Positions 12,701 to 24,231 of a DNA stretch of 64,000 bases are shown here, piece by piece. Each line of letters starts with the position of its first letter. Within the stretch, counting starts at the first letter, position 1. Location: NCBI GenBank assembly GCA_003290165.1, contig QNQO01010709.1:62001-126000 (forward strand), written 5' to 3'. The stretch comes from Berberis thunbergii. Lineage: Eukaryota; Streptophyta; Magnoliopsida; Ranunculales; Berberidaceae. The notes beneath the pieces were generated by a model that worked only from the letters and a program-made list of their open reading frames with translations, was not told the DNA's origin and made no database searches. A program made the position numbers and the translations under genes.

Positions 12701-13522
12701 CGGTTTTGCATCATGGGGTTGAAGTAGCCTCTTTTTTTTTTTTATCCAAGTGATCACCTTCCAAAACTAATAAAGATGGGCTGCATAACAGGAGAGGCGA
12801 AATAAGTTGGCAAAATGGGATTTTGAAATTCTAATGGTTTAGCCTTTGCTTTCCATTCCTCTGTCGTTGAGACAACTTCACAGCATTGTTTGGGTTTAAC
12901 CACATTGTTCAAATTAAGAGGCATACAGACCAGAAACCAATAATTGTAAACAAAAAGAAGTCATCCATAATTCACTCTCTCAGCAAATTTCTCAGACACA
13001 TAAAACTCAACAACACAAACACATAAAAATAAACAAAATTAGAACCTTTACCATGAACCAAGGTGTATCAAGACCCAAGAATGCAAGTACTTTGTAAAGC
13101 ACAACAAACACCATCGGATGCAAGTAGCTTCGAATCCCCTCCGACCATTCCCACGTCAGATGACCATATCTATCCATATTGCATCAACCATTTCATCAAG
13201 TCAAACAATTTTTCCTATAAACGAATTCAAACCAGATAAAAACTAAACACCAAGTGAACGAGAGAGATGGCTTGTGAGCGAATGATTACCCGAAAGCGAT
13301 TCGATGGGCGACTTCCAATGCTTGCCAGTGCTCATCTGGATTGAAGTAAGTCTAAATCAGAAGCGAATTCGCCACTCGAAAGATTAAGCAGAATGTGAAA
13401 ACCCCCTTTAGTGAAGGAGATTTGGAGGTGGGTTTGTGATCTTCTTCGGTTTTGGACAAATTGGGGGCTGGGTTTTGATCTAGCGAGGGTGAAGTGTAGG
13501 ATTTGGGTCTCTTCTTCAACAT

Positions 13523-13783
13523 TGCAAGAGAACTTAAGTGAATATGGAGAGGGCGAATTGGGTTGAATTGTTGAATGGGGTGTTGTAAACTTCAATAAAG
13601 ATTCGAACTTTACAGAGAGGGAAGTGAAGAGAAGTTAGTTTGGGTTGTGTTGGTGGTGTGGCAGCTTTTGTTGTCGGAGCTACAGAGGTCTCAGAGATTC
13701 ATTGAAGGTTGAAGGAGAAATTCTCCCTCAATGAAGGCTTTCATGGGCTTGGTTTCAGGCCCAAGTATTTAAAATCCCATTTC
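13523..13783. promoter_or_regulatory. Upstream region of the PIG-B pseudogene
   Basis: This is the 260 bases immediately 5' of the PIG-B start codon on the minus strand, presumably former 5' UTR and promoter. I see no convincing TATA box; assignment is by position only. Confidence 0.35.
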
Positions 13784-14399
13784 GAAAGCCCACCCAAGGT
13801 TACCTAATTAATTAGTAAGGGGCATTGAAATATGTAATTACCTATCCCAATTCCCAATTGTGAATGAGACCTGCTACAAGGACTAAGAAGGCATTGAAGT
13901 TGATATAGCAAAGCAAAGCAAAAAGGATTTGTGGTATGAACATAGGAAAGATGATGGAAGTGATCGAATCGTGAAAACTACAAAGAAGACAAGATCATTA
14001 ACATATGTTTAATTGCCTCCTTCGCATCCTATCTTTCCTACTTCAGATTTTACACGTTTGTAATTATGTGATTCAAAGATTAAAATATTGTAAATATGAC
14101 ATTCCATTTCAATGCAACATATATATCTGACATTCTGGAAAGGATTTATATTAGACCGTACAAGATTAATGTGGGGTATTTGATCAAAGATAAAACACAT
14201 CGTATAAATAAATGCATGGATTCGTTATGTAGCCGTGCAAAACGTTTAACATCAGCATGTGTGCTTTGGTCGCACCCCTGCACCAACCTTTGTGACTAAG
14301 GAAGTAGAAGAAGGGATTGAGTTGCCTCAATGAAACAATCAAAGTCTTTTGGTTAATATTTTTTGGAAGCTTGAGACTTCCTAGAACTCTTATACTATA

Positions 14400-14964
14400 T
14401 GATGATACATCAAAATTGATCGATCATTACAGCCGTACACCTGACATAAAGATCCATGATGAGAATACAACGCCCAATCTATTGGGCCAGCTCATAAAGC
14501 CCAGGAAAATGAAACCAACTACAGTGGCTCAGACGAGGTCCGCCAATGAGGAAACGCAAACATGGCCTGAATCCAGACCCAAGTGAATCAGAGCCCAAAT
14601 TTAAGCCCACGAATTCTTTCATAAAGAAGAGGAACGTTACACAAAAAAAGAGTCATGGAGGGAGTTACGCCTCATTAAACGCATCTACATTAAGGAGGAG
14701 ACTGTTACAAGAAACATCTCATTTCGTTGCTCCTCACATGCTTAAGTCACACAGAGAGTTAACCACGACCATTGTAAAAGGTAAAGAGAACATTCGATAG
14801 AGGTATGCAACTTTAATTGAGTTTTGTCCAGATTTACATCATTCTTCAACAGAGTTATTGACTTAAGCATTGGAGTGCCTTCGGCCACCAAAAAGGTGGT
14901 CATTGGCAGTCTAACAATTGTTTTGCAGGTCAAACTAACAGGAAAACGATTTTTGGACGCATCA
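14400..14964 (+). repeat. 5' LTR of element 1, copy A
   Basis: 565 bp, TG at the start and CA at the end, about 90% alike to 16377-16937 and 21587-22151. It is preceded by the CTATA half of the target duplication. Confidence 0.87.
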
Positions 14965-15072
14965 GTTTGGTGTCGTCCGTGGGGAACGACGAGTTTCATT
15001 TCTAAAAAAGAGCACATAGTGACAAAGCTCATTACAACCTAACAAAATATCAACAAGCCATCAGAGAAAATA

Positions 15073-15764
15073 ATGCAGTCTACAGATCCTCAGTCTAGTA
15101 ATGATCACGGCAACTCTCCCACTGATGTATCACCGACAGCTCAGGGAGAAAAAACAATTTGGATCACCGGACTAATAGCATCCGATAATGTGGATCCGCT
15201 ACATGCAGCAGTCTAAACAACCCAAGCATCCGTCGGCGCTGCCATGGACCCTTGGGTGGATTTACTCATCGCCCAGATGAATTATATGACAAATATGCTG
15301 GAAAAAGACACCCAGGAACGCGTTTAGCCAGCCCACCCTGCTCCGGCATCGCTCCCACAAAATTTCACTGACTGAACTCAAGGAAGCGATGAAGCCCTAA
15401 CAGAACTCCAACAGGAAACATCGAGGGCAGCGAGCTCCCCCAAGACGACTTTGCAGTGCGACGGACTAATTGCTGAATTCCCATTCAGGATTGAAGTCAC
15501 AGATCAACGTACTGTACGAGTTACCCAAGCCACCATTTTTTGAAGTGTACGATGGTACCACCAACCCAACGGACCACCTAAGACATTTCCACCACATGAT
15601 GGCTCTAAAGGTAACCATGGAGTCAATCCTGTGCAGAACGTTCCCAACCAGCCGCACGTCCACAACAATGAACTGGTTCAATAGCTTACCTCCAAGGTTG
15701 ATAGAATCTTTTTAGGCTCTAGCCACCGCTTTCATTACCATATTCATTGGGAGCAGCAAATGAG
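15073..15764 (+). pseudogene. gag remnant of element 1
   Basis: The reading frame starts ATG at 15073 (MQSTDPQSSN) and is broken by stops (for example TAA near 15216). It recovers at 15470-15715 with PPFFEVYDGTTNPTDHLRHF and MNWFNSLPPRLIESF, which match the core of plant Ty3/gypsy gag (the FDGTTDP..HL..F and WF..LPP motifs). It ends abruptly at the duplication junction. Non-functional. Confidence 0.78.
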
Positions 15765-17175
15765 GAAAGCCCACCCAAGGTTACCTAATTAATTAGTAAG
15801 GGGCATTGAAATTTGTATCTACCCATCCCAATCCCCATATGTGAGTGAGACCTGTTGCAAGGATTAAGAAGGCATTGAAGTTGATATAGCAAAGCAAAGC
15901 AAAGAGGATTTGTGGTATGAACATAGGAAAGATGATGGGAGTGATTGAATCGTGAAAACTACAAAGAAGACATGATCATTAATAGATGTTTAAATACCTC
16001 CTTCGCATCCTATCTTTCCTATTTCAGATTTTACACGTTTGTATATATGTGATTCAAAGATTAAAATATTGTATATATGACATTCCATTTCAATGCACCA
16101 TATACATCTGACATTCTGGAAAGGATTGATATTAGATCGTACAAGCTTAAAGAGGGGTATTTGAACAAAGATAAAACACGTCGTATAAATGCATGAATTC
16201 TTTATGCAACCGTGCAAAATGTTTAACATCAGCATGTGTGTATTGGTCGCACCCATGCACCAACCTTTGCGATTAAGGAAGTAGAAGGAGGGATTGAGTT
16301 GCCTTAATGAAACAATCAAAGTCTTTCGATTAATATTTTGTGGAAGCTTGACACTTTCTAGAACTCTTATACTATATGATGATACATCAAAATAGACTGA
16401 TCATCACAGTCGTACACGTGGCATAAAAATCTATAACAAGAATACAACGCCCAATCTATTGGGCCAGCTCATAAAGCTCAGGAAAATACAATCAAATACA
16501 GAGACTCAAACGAGGTCTGCCAATGAGGAAACGCAAACATGGCCTGAATCCAAGCCCAAGTGAATCAGAGCTTGAATCCAGGCCCACGAGTTCTTTCATA
16601 AAAAAAATAGGAACGTTACACCAAAAAAGAGTCGTGGAGGGAGTTACGCCTCCACGAACGCATCTACATTAAGGAGGAAACTGTTACAAGAAACATCTCC
16701 TTCCGTTGTGCCTTATATGATGAAGTCATGAAGAGAGTTAACCACAACCATTGTAAATGGTAAAGAGAACATTCGACAGATGTATGCAACTTTAACTGAG
16801 TTTTGTCTAGATTTACATCATTCTTCAATAGAGTTACTGACTTAAGCATTGGAGTACCTTCGGCCTCCAAAAAGGTGGTCAATCTAAAAATTGTTTTGCA
16901 GATCAAACTCACATGAGACCGATTTTTAGACGCATCAGTTTGGCATCATCCGTGGGGAACGACGAGTTTCATTTCTAAAAATAGAACACACATTGACAAA
17001 GTTCACTACAACCTGACAAAAGATCAACAAGCCATCAGAGAAAATAATGCAGTCTGTAGATCCTCAGTCTAGTAATGGTCACGACAACTCTCCCACTGAT
17101 GCATCATCGACAGCTCAGGGAGAAGAAACAACCCAAAACATCTGACCAATAACATCCGAGAATGCGGATTCACTA
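15765..17175. repeat. Tandem duplication, copy B (host flank + LTR + leader)
   Basis: Second copy of the unit above: host flank 15765-16376, LTR 16377-16937 and leader to about 17175. After CAGCTCAGGGAGAAGAAACA it leaves copy A and jumps to a region found late in the related element at 38540, so copy B has lost gag while copy A has lost everything after the start of gag. Confidence 0.85.
16377..16937 (+). repeat. 5' LTR of element 1, copy B
   Basis: 561 bp duplicate of the 5' LTR, carried along by the tandem duplication together with its CTATA flank. Confidence 0.87.
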
Positions 17176-17674
17176 CACTATATCCGCCCCAATAAAGAAG
17201 CACCTCCCACCCGAGCAGACCTATATCGAAGCAGAAAGGTCAACGCCCTAAAGACAGCTACACTAATCAACTCGAAGACTCCGACAACGGATACAAATTC
17301 AGACAAAGTTACTAATGACGACAAACTCTATCAAATCTTAACAAATAATGCCAAACGGGGAGTAATAATGGTCCAAGCAAAGGAAGTCATAAATTAAAAG
17401 AAATAGCGGAGGCAAGAAACACCAATGTGGGGATAGATATCATCTACGCAAAAATAAAAGAAGAAACGCTCCACAATGTAACGTAACCACTCCAGAAAAA
17501 TGACCGATGGAAATGGTCAAAAAATCAATAAAATTTCAATTTCGGAATTGACATCCCACAAAGGCGAACAACTTCGTAACAAAGTTATACAAAACAATCG
17601 GCATATAAAACCCAAAAGGAATCAGGACGCAAGTCGGATATTTACAACAAACTTCTGGTCTGATCAACCAAAGA

Positions 17675-18510
17675 AGTAAAAGTTGGACACCCGAGTCAAC
17701 TAAACACAGAAACTTTGAATCGATTGAGATGTCGAGTCAACGAAGCAAAAGTTGGACGAACGAGTTAACTAAGTAAAACAACTTCGAGTCGACTAGAGTG
17801 TCGCACCAACGAAGCAAAAGTTGGACGAAAGAGTCAACTAAGTAAAACGACTTCGGGTCGACTAGAGTGTCGCACCAACGAAGCAAAAGTTGTATGAACG
17901 AGTCTACTAAGTAAAATGACTTCAGGTCGGCTAGAGTGTCGCACCAATGAAGAAAAAGTTGGACAAATGAGTCAACTAAGTAAAACGACTTCGGATCGAC
18001 TAGAGTGTCGCACTAACAAAGCAAAAGTTGGACGAATGAGTCAATTAAGTAAAACGACTTCGGGTTGACTAGAGTGTCGCACTAACGAAACAAAAGTTGG
18101 ACGAACGAGTCAACTAAGTAAACGACTTCGGGTCAACTAGAGTATCGTACCAACGAAGCAAAAGTCGGACGAACGAGTCAACTACGTAAAAAACTTCGAG
18201 TCGACTGAAATGTCGAGTTAACGAAGTAAAAGTTGAGTGAACGATTCAACTAAACACAAAAACTTCAAATCGACCGAAACGTCGAATTAACGAAGTAGAA
18301 ACTAGATGAACGAGCCAAATGACCTCGGGTCAACTAGAGCATCGAACCAACGACGCAAAGGTTGGACACCCGAATCAACAACAAACTCCAAGTCAACTGA
18401 AACATCGAGCTAACAAAGCAAAATCTGAACAAACCGAGAAACTACTTCAAACTAATTGAAATGTCGAGTTAGCGAAGTAAGGGTCGAGTGGATGATTCAA
18501 CAAAGCAGAG
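17675..18510 (+). repeat. 69-bp minisatellite in element 1
   Basis: About twelve head-to-tail units, 69 bp apart where best preserved (starts at 17751, 17820 and 17889). Each contains GTTGGACGAACGAGTCAACT and CTTCGGGTCGACTAGAGTGT. The outer units are more diverged. The array lies between the leader and the antisense frame. Such arrays in the untranslated 3' region are typical of Tat-lineage elements. A weaker relative is seen at 39250-39500 in element 2. Confidence 0.9.
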
Positions 18511-18902
18511 GCAACCTCGAGACCACCAAATCAACAAATCAACTCGAAGAAAGCAAACTTCGTGGTTGATCAAAGGAATAGAGTGAACAAACGGCGGAGC
18601 AAGTTTGCACAGCCCGGGAAAACCATGGATTGACTAATATACCAAATCAACAAAGTAGAAACACAAACAAGCAAAACAGTTTTCCACAAAGATTCAGAGA
18701 AAACAAACACAAGATCGAGACATGCGTGCTAAAGCATAGGAAAATTCAAATCACCAAACGACTGCTAGAAATAGATTTGTAAAACATCAAAACTCAAATA
18801 TGAATTGTCACGATAATGACAGACGAGCAAAGTCAACAAGAAGAAAAATAAAGGAAACAACTTTTGTCATTCATTCAAAATCTATTCAGTTACATTCGAA
18901 GA

Positions 18903-21250
18903 CTAAGGAGAAAGATCTATAACAGCCTCAGCAATACCATCTAGAGGAGCCGGATCGTTGATAGGAACTCTTTCTTCAAGAGGAGGAGGAAGCGGCTCTT
19001 CAACCATTGGATCGCCCAGAGAATCCTCGGCACATTCGTCATCCTTGAAGGTCTGATGGACTAGATGACTATATTGAGACAAGTCGACACCGAGACCCTC
19101 AATATAATCCAGAAGCTTAGTCTGACCATCAACAACGCGCTGCCAATCTGCCACCTCCATAACACGAAGTCTATCCTTAATAGAAGCAATTAAGCTCGCT
19201 TCTTACCGCGATGAGTTGGCCCTCAGTAGTAGTGAGCATCGTGAAGGAATCAACCTTGACCTCTTCAAGCAAAGTCAATAACTGCTCCACCTTTTGTTCA
19301 GCGATGTCATGATTTTTAATGTGCTCTATCATGGCATGCACAACCTCGTCACGAAGCGCATTCTCAACGGAAAGCTCTTTCTCCACATCATGCAAACGTG
19401 TGTGAATGTCGTCTAAGTCAGCTATTAGGGACTCAAGCGTGGTCACAGACCGATCCCATGCACCCTCCACCTCTGCCAATGAAGGCTGAGCAACCTCAGC
19501 CGCTTTGGTCCGTTCAGAGCACCGCGCTTTTAATGCGTCATATTGGTAAAGAACATCGAAGAATACCAATAACAATATGAAGATCTTCCTCTCCAGAGAA
19601 ACCACAAGATTGTGATTAACTTGATGAATCAAACCCATCACTCCCGCATAGACAAGATGGGTCATCTCGTCTGTGCCATTCATTAATTAGCTTACGTGCA
19701 CCATCTTGCACGCCAAGACGAGAAAACCAACAGAACTTCCCATCCGATTTGAATCAAATCTCTTCGGGAGTAGGTTCCTTCCAACTAACCCACAAGGATC
19801 CGGTAGTATGGAGGAACCACCACCACCCACAACCGCGAAAAAAGAAAGAACGATTGAAGAACCTTCATCACCCTCTCATTGTTCAGCAAAAACGGAATAA
19901 ATGTTGGTCACAAGAGTAGAACAACCCAAGTAGGTTGTGGAAGGAGGGATCTCAACCCTCCATCAATAGGAGGGGAATAAGAAGGATGAGACTGCACCTC
20001 GGAAATTCGATCATGATTGCCAAACTCCTTAGACTGAACAATAGCCAACTGGAACATCTTGTCATCTAAGGACCAAGGATCCTTATCAAAACACTTGGCA
20101 ACATCATGGCCGCCATAAGTAGAGATAAACTTCTTTTCCCTGTCATCCAGCGGACGAATGATATCTTCTCATTCCTCTCCAAAGCCAATTTTATCTCTTC
20201 CGCCTCCTGCAAATAGCAACGATCTTCCCTCAAAGGTTCTCTATCAACAAAATCTGAATAAAAAAATATGTGCAACGCACAAAGTCAACAAGCCGTTTCT
20301 TCTTCGAAACACGGCCAGAAGGCAGAAACAACTACTTCGACGGACTAGCAGACCTCAGACCTCAGTACATTTCTTTTCCTAAAAGGATTGGTAGCATTAT
20401 GAATAGGAGCATCGAGACCCGTAACACTCGAGCTCACTTTCCGATCAATGACAACGTCATCACCTTCAACAGCAGCAGCACATGCAACAATCTCCGCTGC
20501 TTGCTTCTCAGTTAGCAAAGCTCGCTCAATATCATTCATGTTGTATAGACCACTGCATCTCACCATATCATCATTAAGATAGGCGTCCAATGGAACTACC
20601 GGAAGCTCCAAGAAATGCTCGCTGATAACCTGCTCTTTCGCGGTGGAACTCAGAAAGATCTTACTATCTGAAGACTTCGCAAATTGAAGTAGCTAGAGTT
20701 GACAAACACATAAAATCAATCCCGCAACCAACCCCTGATGTCATCATTGAGATTGCCAAAACCCGCAGGAGAATGAAGGAAACAGGTACGGTTGGGTTTC
20801 ATACTAAACCTCACCAAATAATGCAAGATTCTAGCGGTTAAAGAAATACCTACGGTTGGGTTTCACGCTAATCCTCACCAAAAAATGCAAGATTATAGCG
20901 GTTAAAGGAATACCAAAAAGAATGGCCTTGACATATATGGAAACCATAACCTTCCAACCATTTGGGCCCATCTGAGCAAGAGGAGTACCCAGAAAATCTA
21001 GATACAACCAGAATAGCTCCAGAACTGGGAACCAAAGACCAGCATAGAACATGCGAGGGTAAAGAGCAATATATCCTTTCCTCGGACAACAAGGAATGAC
21101 GTTTTCACAATAGAGAACAATTTCAAGGTCGGGGGCAAAGCTTAGTTGGAACGGACACTATCCAGAGTAACCTGGGAAGCCTTGTTTGGGAAAAAATGAG
21201 CCTCATAAGTAGAAAGTTGATCACCGTCAAGCAGGTCACCGACATACATT
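18903..21250 (-). pseudogene. Antisense extra ORF (aORF-like) of element 1
   Basis: A broken minus-strand coding region, antisense to gag. From its start: a segment near 20868-21052 with FWLYLDFLGTPLAQMGPNGW, which lines up with FLVYLRIAPAQLVSNGYKTL in element 3; then 20345-20611; then a long heptad-rich, probably coiled-coil part at 19177-19683 (EKELSVENALRDEVVHAMIE); then an acidic, proline-rich tail at 18903-19160 (DPMVEEPLPPPLEERVPIND). Several frameshifts separate these. In related plant elements this kind of antisense frame has no proven function. Function here unknown. Confidence 0.68.
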
Positions 21251-21586
21251 GCAAATCAGAAAGAAAAGACAAAGAAAAAGAGGCAATAGGGGAGAAACAA
21301 TAACACTAACATCGAAGATGGTGTAAAAAATGAGGAAAAATAGTCACAACACCCTTTATACAACTAGACAACAAAGAGATTGCTTACGAAGCGACATACG
21401 AGACATAATGGCACACCAAAACTCCCAGAAAATGTGCGTGAAAATGAACATACAACGAAGTAATCGAGACGATCAACCGATCGAAATTTATTAAACGTTA
21501 AATTCAGCGCAATAACACAATCAAAATACCAACCGTCACACAGTTAGTGGATACATGAACATACCCACTAACTAAGGGGGAGTAGC

Positions 21587-22151
21587 GGATGATACATCAA
21601 AATAAACCTATCATCACGGTCGTACGCGTGGCATAAAGATCCATCACGAAAATACAACGTCCAATCTATTGGGTCAGTTCATAAAGTTGAGGAAGAATAA
21701 AGTCAACTACAAAGGCCCAGACGAGGTCCGCAAATGAGGAAACACAAACAAGGTCTGAATCTAGGCCCAAGCGAATCAGAGCCCGAATCCAGACCCAATA
21801 CGAGTTCTCTCATAAAGAAGATGAACGTTGCACCAAAAAAGAGCCGTGGTGGGAGTTACGCCTCCACGAACGCATCTCCATTAAGGAGGAGACTGTTACA
21901 AGAAACATCTCCTTTTGTTATGCCTCACATGCTTAAGTCACACAAAGAGTTAACCACGACCATTGTAAAAAGTAAAGAGAACATTTGACACATGTATGCA
22001 ACTTTAACTGAGTTTTGTCCAGATTTACATTCTTCAACATAGTTACTGACTTAAGCATCGGAGTGCATTTGGCCAAAAAAATGTGGTCATTGGCAGTCTA
22101 ATAATTGTTTTGCAGGTCAAACTCACAGGAGGACGATTTTTTGACGCATCA
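21587..22151 (+). repeat. 3' LTR of element 1
   Basis: 565 bp, preceded by the purine tract and followed by CTATG. The first base is G where the 5' copies have T. Confidence 0.85.
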
Positions 22152-22154
22152 CTA

Positions 22155-22485
22155 TGTTTGGTTACTCGATGGAATGAGAATGTGAATGATTTGTGTCTTT
22201 GCCATTATGCCCTCAATTATCAACCATGGATTTTGGATCTATGGTTGGTAAGGAGACATATATGTTAGGTTAGAAGGATAACTAAGACAAATAGAGTGTT
22301 GACCATTACAATTAATGGACATTCATAAGGTTTTGAGAAGGAATGTTTATTACAATGAAATTTATAATGGTCATTCCCATTACACCATTTTTATACCCAA
22401 ACAAACAAAGGAATGGTTTAAACCATTGTAATGAATGGTCATTAACATTGCAACGGTCAAATCCATTCAATTGAGTAACCAAACA
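22155..22485. mobile_element. MITE with TGTTTGGTTACTC inverted ends
   Basis: The terminal inverted repeats TGTTTGGTTACTC (22155-22167) and GAGTAACCAAACA (22473-22485) enclose 330 bp with further internal pairing around ACCATTACAATTAATGG and CCATTGTAATGAATGG. Element 1 ends only three bases to the left, so the left flank is disturbed and no target duplication can be shown. Confidence 0.65.
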
Positions 22486-22649
22486 CGCCTTAGGGTTTAT
22501 TTGGTTGGAAGAAATCTTGTTCCACGGGAATCCGTAAGGAGACCACTTATATTTAAGCTAATTTTAGGCTACACTCATCAATCCACTAACAGATTTGTGA
22601 TGAATGGTAAGAATGAAATTCTCATAAATATGAGAATCACACTCCTTAC

Positions 22650-22815
22650 CAATGATTCTAGTCCAATCATTTCTCCTAAAGCCAATGAGATGTCACTTGA
22701 AAGACGATTATGTGACAGTTTGAGCAAGTAGACTCCCTTGAGTAAGCCAAATTCATTTGGGATGTTACCAACAAGAAAGTTGCTAGTGAGATCAATTCCA
22801 CCATTGTAAGGACCC
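22650..22815 (-). pseudogene. Receptor-like protein LRR fragment
   Basis: Minus-strand translation gives GIDLTSNFLVGNIPNEFGLL followed by GVYLLKLSHNRLSSDISLAL, two leucine-rich repeats of the extracellular domain of a Cf/EIX-type receptor-like protein. It has no start, no membrane segment and no stop of its own. It closely matches the paralogous segment at 24650-24780, so it is a partial duplicate of the neighbouring RLP remnant. Confidence 0.8.
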
Positions 22816-23576
22816 CTTGATCACAATTTCCAGTTGCACAACAACATTCATTAGTGAAATTTCATAGCCAAGCGAGCGTGTGGATATATACATGGATATA
22901 TATCACACGGGCATTTGCGAGTGTGAAACTCCCACGTGCATTTTCCAATGCGAATGAGTGATAACGCAGATTCTGTCCAGATTTTTTTCTTCAAATTTTA
23001 AGTTTTGAAGTTTGTTTAAATTTTACATTGAAGAATGTTTTTGTCATTATTTATTGTTCCACATTTTAGAGTTCGGTTTGGAGTTCAATTTAGTGTTCGA
23101 AATTACATATTGGAGAGATCACATACAATTGATCTTTGGAGAGATCTCAAACGTATCAGAGCATGGGGGAGATCGCAAACGTCTCAAAGAATGAGGGAGA
23201 CTCGAAGCATCTCAGAGAATGGGGAAACATGGACGTCTTCAGTGGGCTGGGGGGAAGAATAGGGATGATGTTCGAATTTGGGGAAGACAGTGGAGTGGTG
23301 ACTCGATTTGGGGAAGAGGGGGGAAGGAAATCGATTTCAGGGGAGAGAGTGGAGTGTTGAGTCGTATGGAGGGAATGAAATCGAATTTGGCGGAGAGTAG
23401 TGAGTATGGGAGGAAAGCAATCAAATTAAGGAGGAGGCGATTCATGTGGATGCCTATTTATATTGGTGATGTGGGAGAGTAGCGGCGGTGTGGAAAATAA
23501 AGTAGCTGATGTGGGAGAGTCTTGTGGTATGGGACAATACTTGTGATGGTGTGAAATAGTAGCTGCCAAAGTATTA

Positions 23577-24020
23577 TGTACTCAAAAGTTCAGCAAGTTT
23601 GAAATATTGCTATTAGAGACAATGTCATTCTTGGGGATTATATTGTAATCTGAATTACTAGGTGAAAAGATCTGTATTACAAAAGGGTTTTGTTTGAGTT
23701 ATTCCGTTGATGATATTGATGTTAATATTGACGCAGACTAAATGAGGATAACAATATGTACTAGTTACATCAACACGGTTTACTTGACCTATTCAAGACA
23801 CGTCTACGTACATAGAAAATATTGTCTACTCAAAAGTTCAGCAAGTTTGAAATATTACTATTAGAGAAAATGTCAATCTTGGGGATCGAGTTCAGTATAT
23901 TGTAAACTGAGTTACTAGATGGAAAGATCTATACGACAAAAGGGTGCTGCTATCGTTTGAGTTATTCAGTTGACGATGTTGAAGTTAATATTGATGCAGA
24001 ATAAGTGATGATAACAATAA
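23577..24020. repeat. Imperfect direct duplication, ~248-bp period
   Basis: The segment starting TACTCAAAAGTTCAGCAAG at 23577 recurs about 248 bp later (to about 24020), with GAAATATT.CTATTAGAGA, GAAAGATCT and GTTGA.GATATTGATGTTAA-like blocks in the same order. No coding signal. Origin unknown. Confidence 0.75.
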
Positions 24021-24231
24021 CACATATTAATCAGTCAACGAACTATATACAATATTTCTATAAAGTTTAGCTTGCATAGCTTCAGATAAAAGCAAATACA
24101 GAGAAGGAAACACTCGATAATCACATCGCAATTGAAACATTCACAAGTCTCAAGCACTCATATGAAATCTAAACAACAATTACTAAAATATGAGACTGTA
24201 AACACATCTCCAAAATGAGATTGTTTAATTT

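Larger units (their letters stand above)
7220..13522 (-). pseudogene. PIGB: GPI mannosyltransferase 3 (PIG-B) pseudogene
   Basis: This is a decayed gene for the ER enzyme that adds the third mannose to the GPI anchor precursor. Exons on the minus strand: 13522-13290 (ATG; ends YFNPDEHWQALEVAHRIAFG), 13169-13052 (GHLTWEWSEGIRSYLHPMVF), 12065-11967 (LLQSIFSVVADLYKLSGD), 11425-11140 (SLETVLTL; ACAIRPTSAITWLYVGLLEL), 9844-8305 (LTFLLDRWMYG; THKWHGYFTQGFT), 8181-7988, 7880-7666, 7561-7401 and 7303-7220 (FFHAHFKVDRDLQ, stop). Lesions: a one-base frameshift in a T-run near 11160; a solo LTR inside exon 5; TAA at 8315-8313 where the family has Lys in GHKEFRF; Trp to Gly in the usual WHWYFTQ; one-base losses near 8162 and 8120; a 56-bp duplication in exon 7; a one-base gain near 7430. 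HE(D/H)-type N-terminal motif FNPDEHWQ and most splice sites survive. Convergent with NUP155. Confidence 0.92.
13784..15764. repeat. Tandem duplication, copy A (host flank + LTR + gag)
   Basis: The 1981 bases from GAAAGCCCACCCAAGGTTAC hold about 615 bp of host sequence, a 5' LTR (14400-14964) and the start of gag. The same order begins again at 15765. By eye the host parts are about 90% alike, so the duplication is not recent. At the junction the gag sequence ATGAGGAAAG meets host GAAAGCCC, a 5-base overlap (GAAAG). Confidence 0.88.
14400..22151 (+). mobile_element. Tat-type Ty3/gypsy retrotransposon 1, non-autonomous
   Basis: LTRs start TGATGATACATCA and end GACGCATCA: 14400-14964 (copy A), 16377-16937 (copy B) and 21587-22151 (3'). 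A primer-binding-like stretch (GTTTGGTGTCGTCCGTGGGG) follows the 5' LTR, and a purine tract (CTAAGGGGGAGTAG) precedes the 3' LTR. The target duplication is CTATA (14395-14399) against CTATG (22152-22156), one mismatch. The 3' LTR begins GG instead of TG. Gag remnants are on the plus strand, and an extra coiled-coil reading frame runs antisense before the 3' LTR, the arrangement known for Tat-lineage elements (Retand, Grande, Ogre). I find no reverse transcriptase, RNase H or integrase motif, so the element must have depended on helpers. Confidence 0.85.

Noticed and set aside
13332..13595. 87-codon minus-strand frame over PIG-B exon 1
   Set aside because: It is in a different frame from the exon whose translation matches PIG-B (start at 13522).
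13784..17175. Duplication as two collapsed haplotypes
   Set aside because: Not excluded, but the copies differ at about one base in ten by eye and meet at a microhomology junction, which favours a real and old tandem duplication.
17675..18510. CRISPR-like regular repeats
   Set aside because: Units are contiguous 69-bp tandem repeats without unique spacers, inside a plant retroelement.
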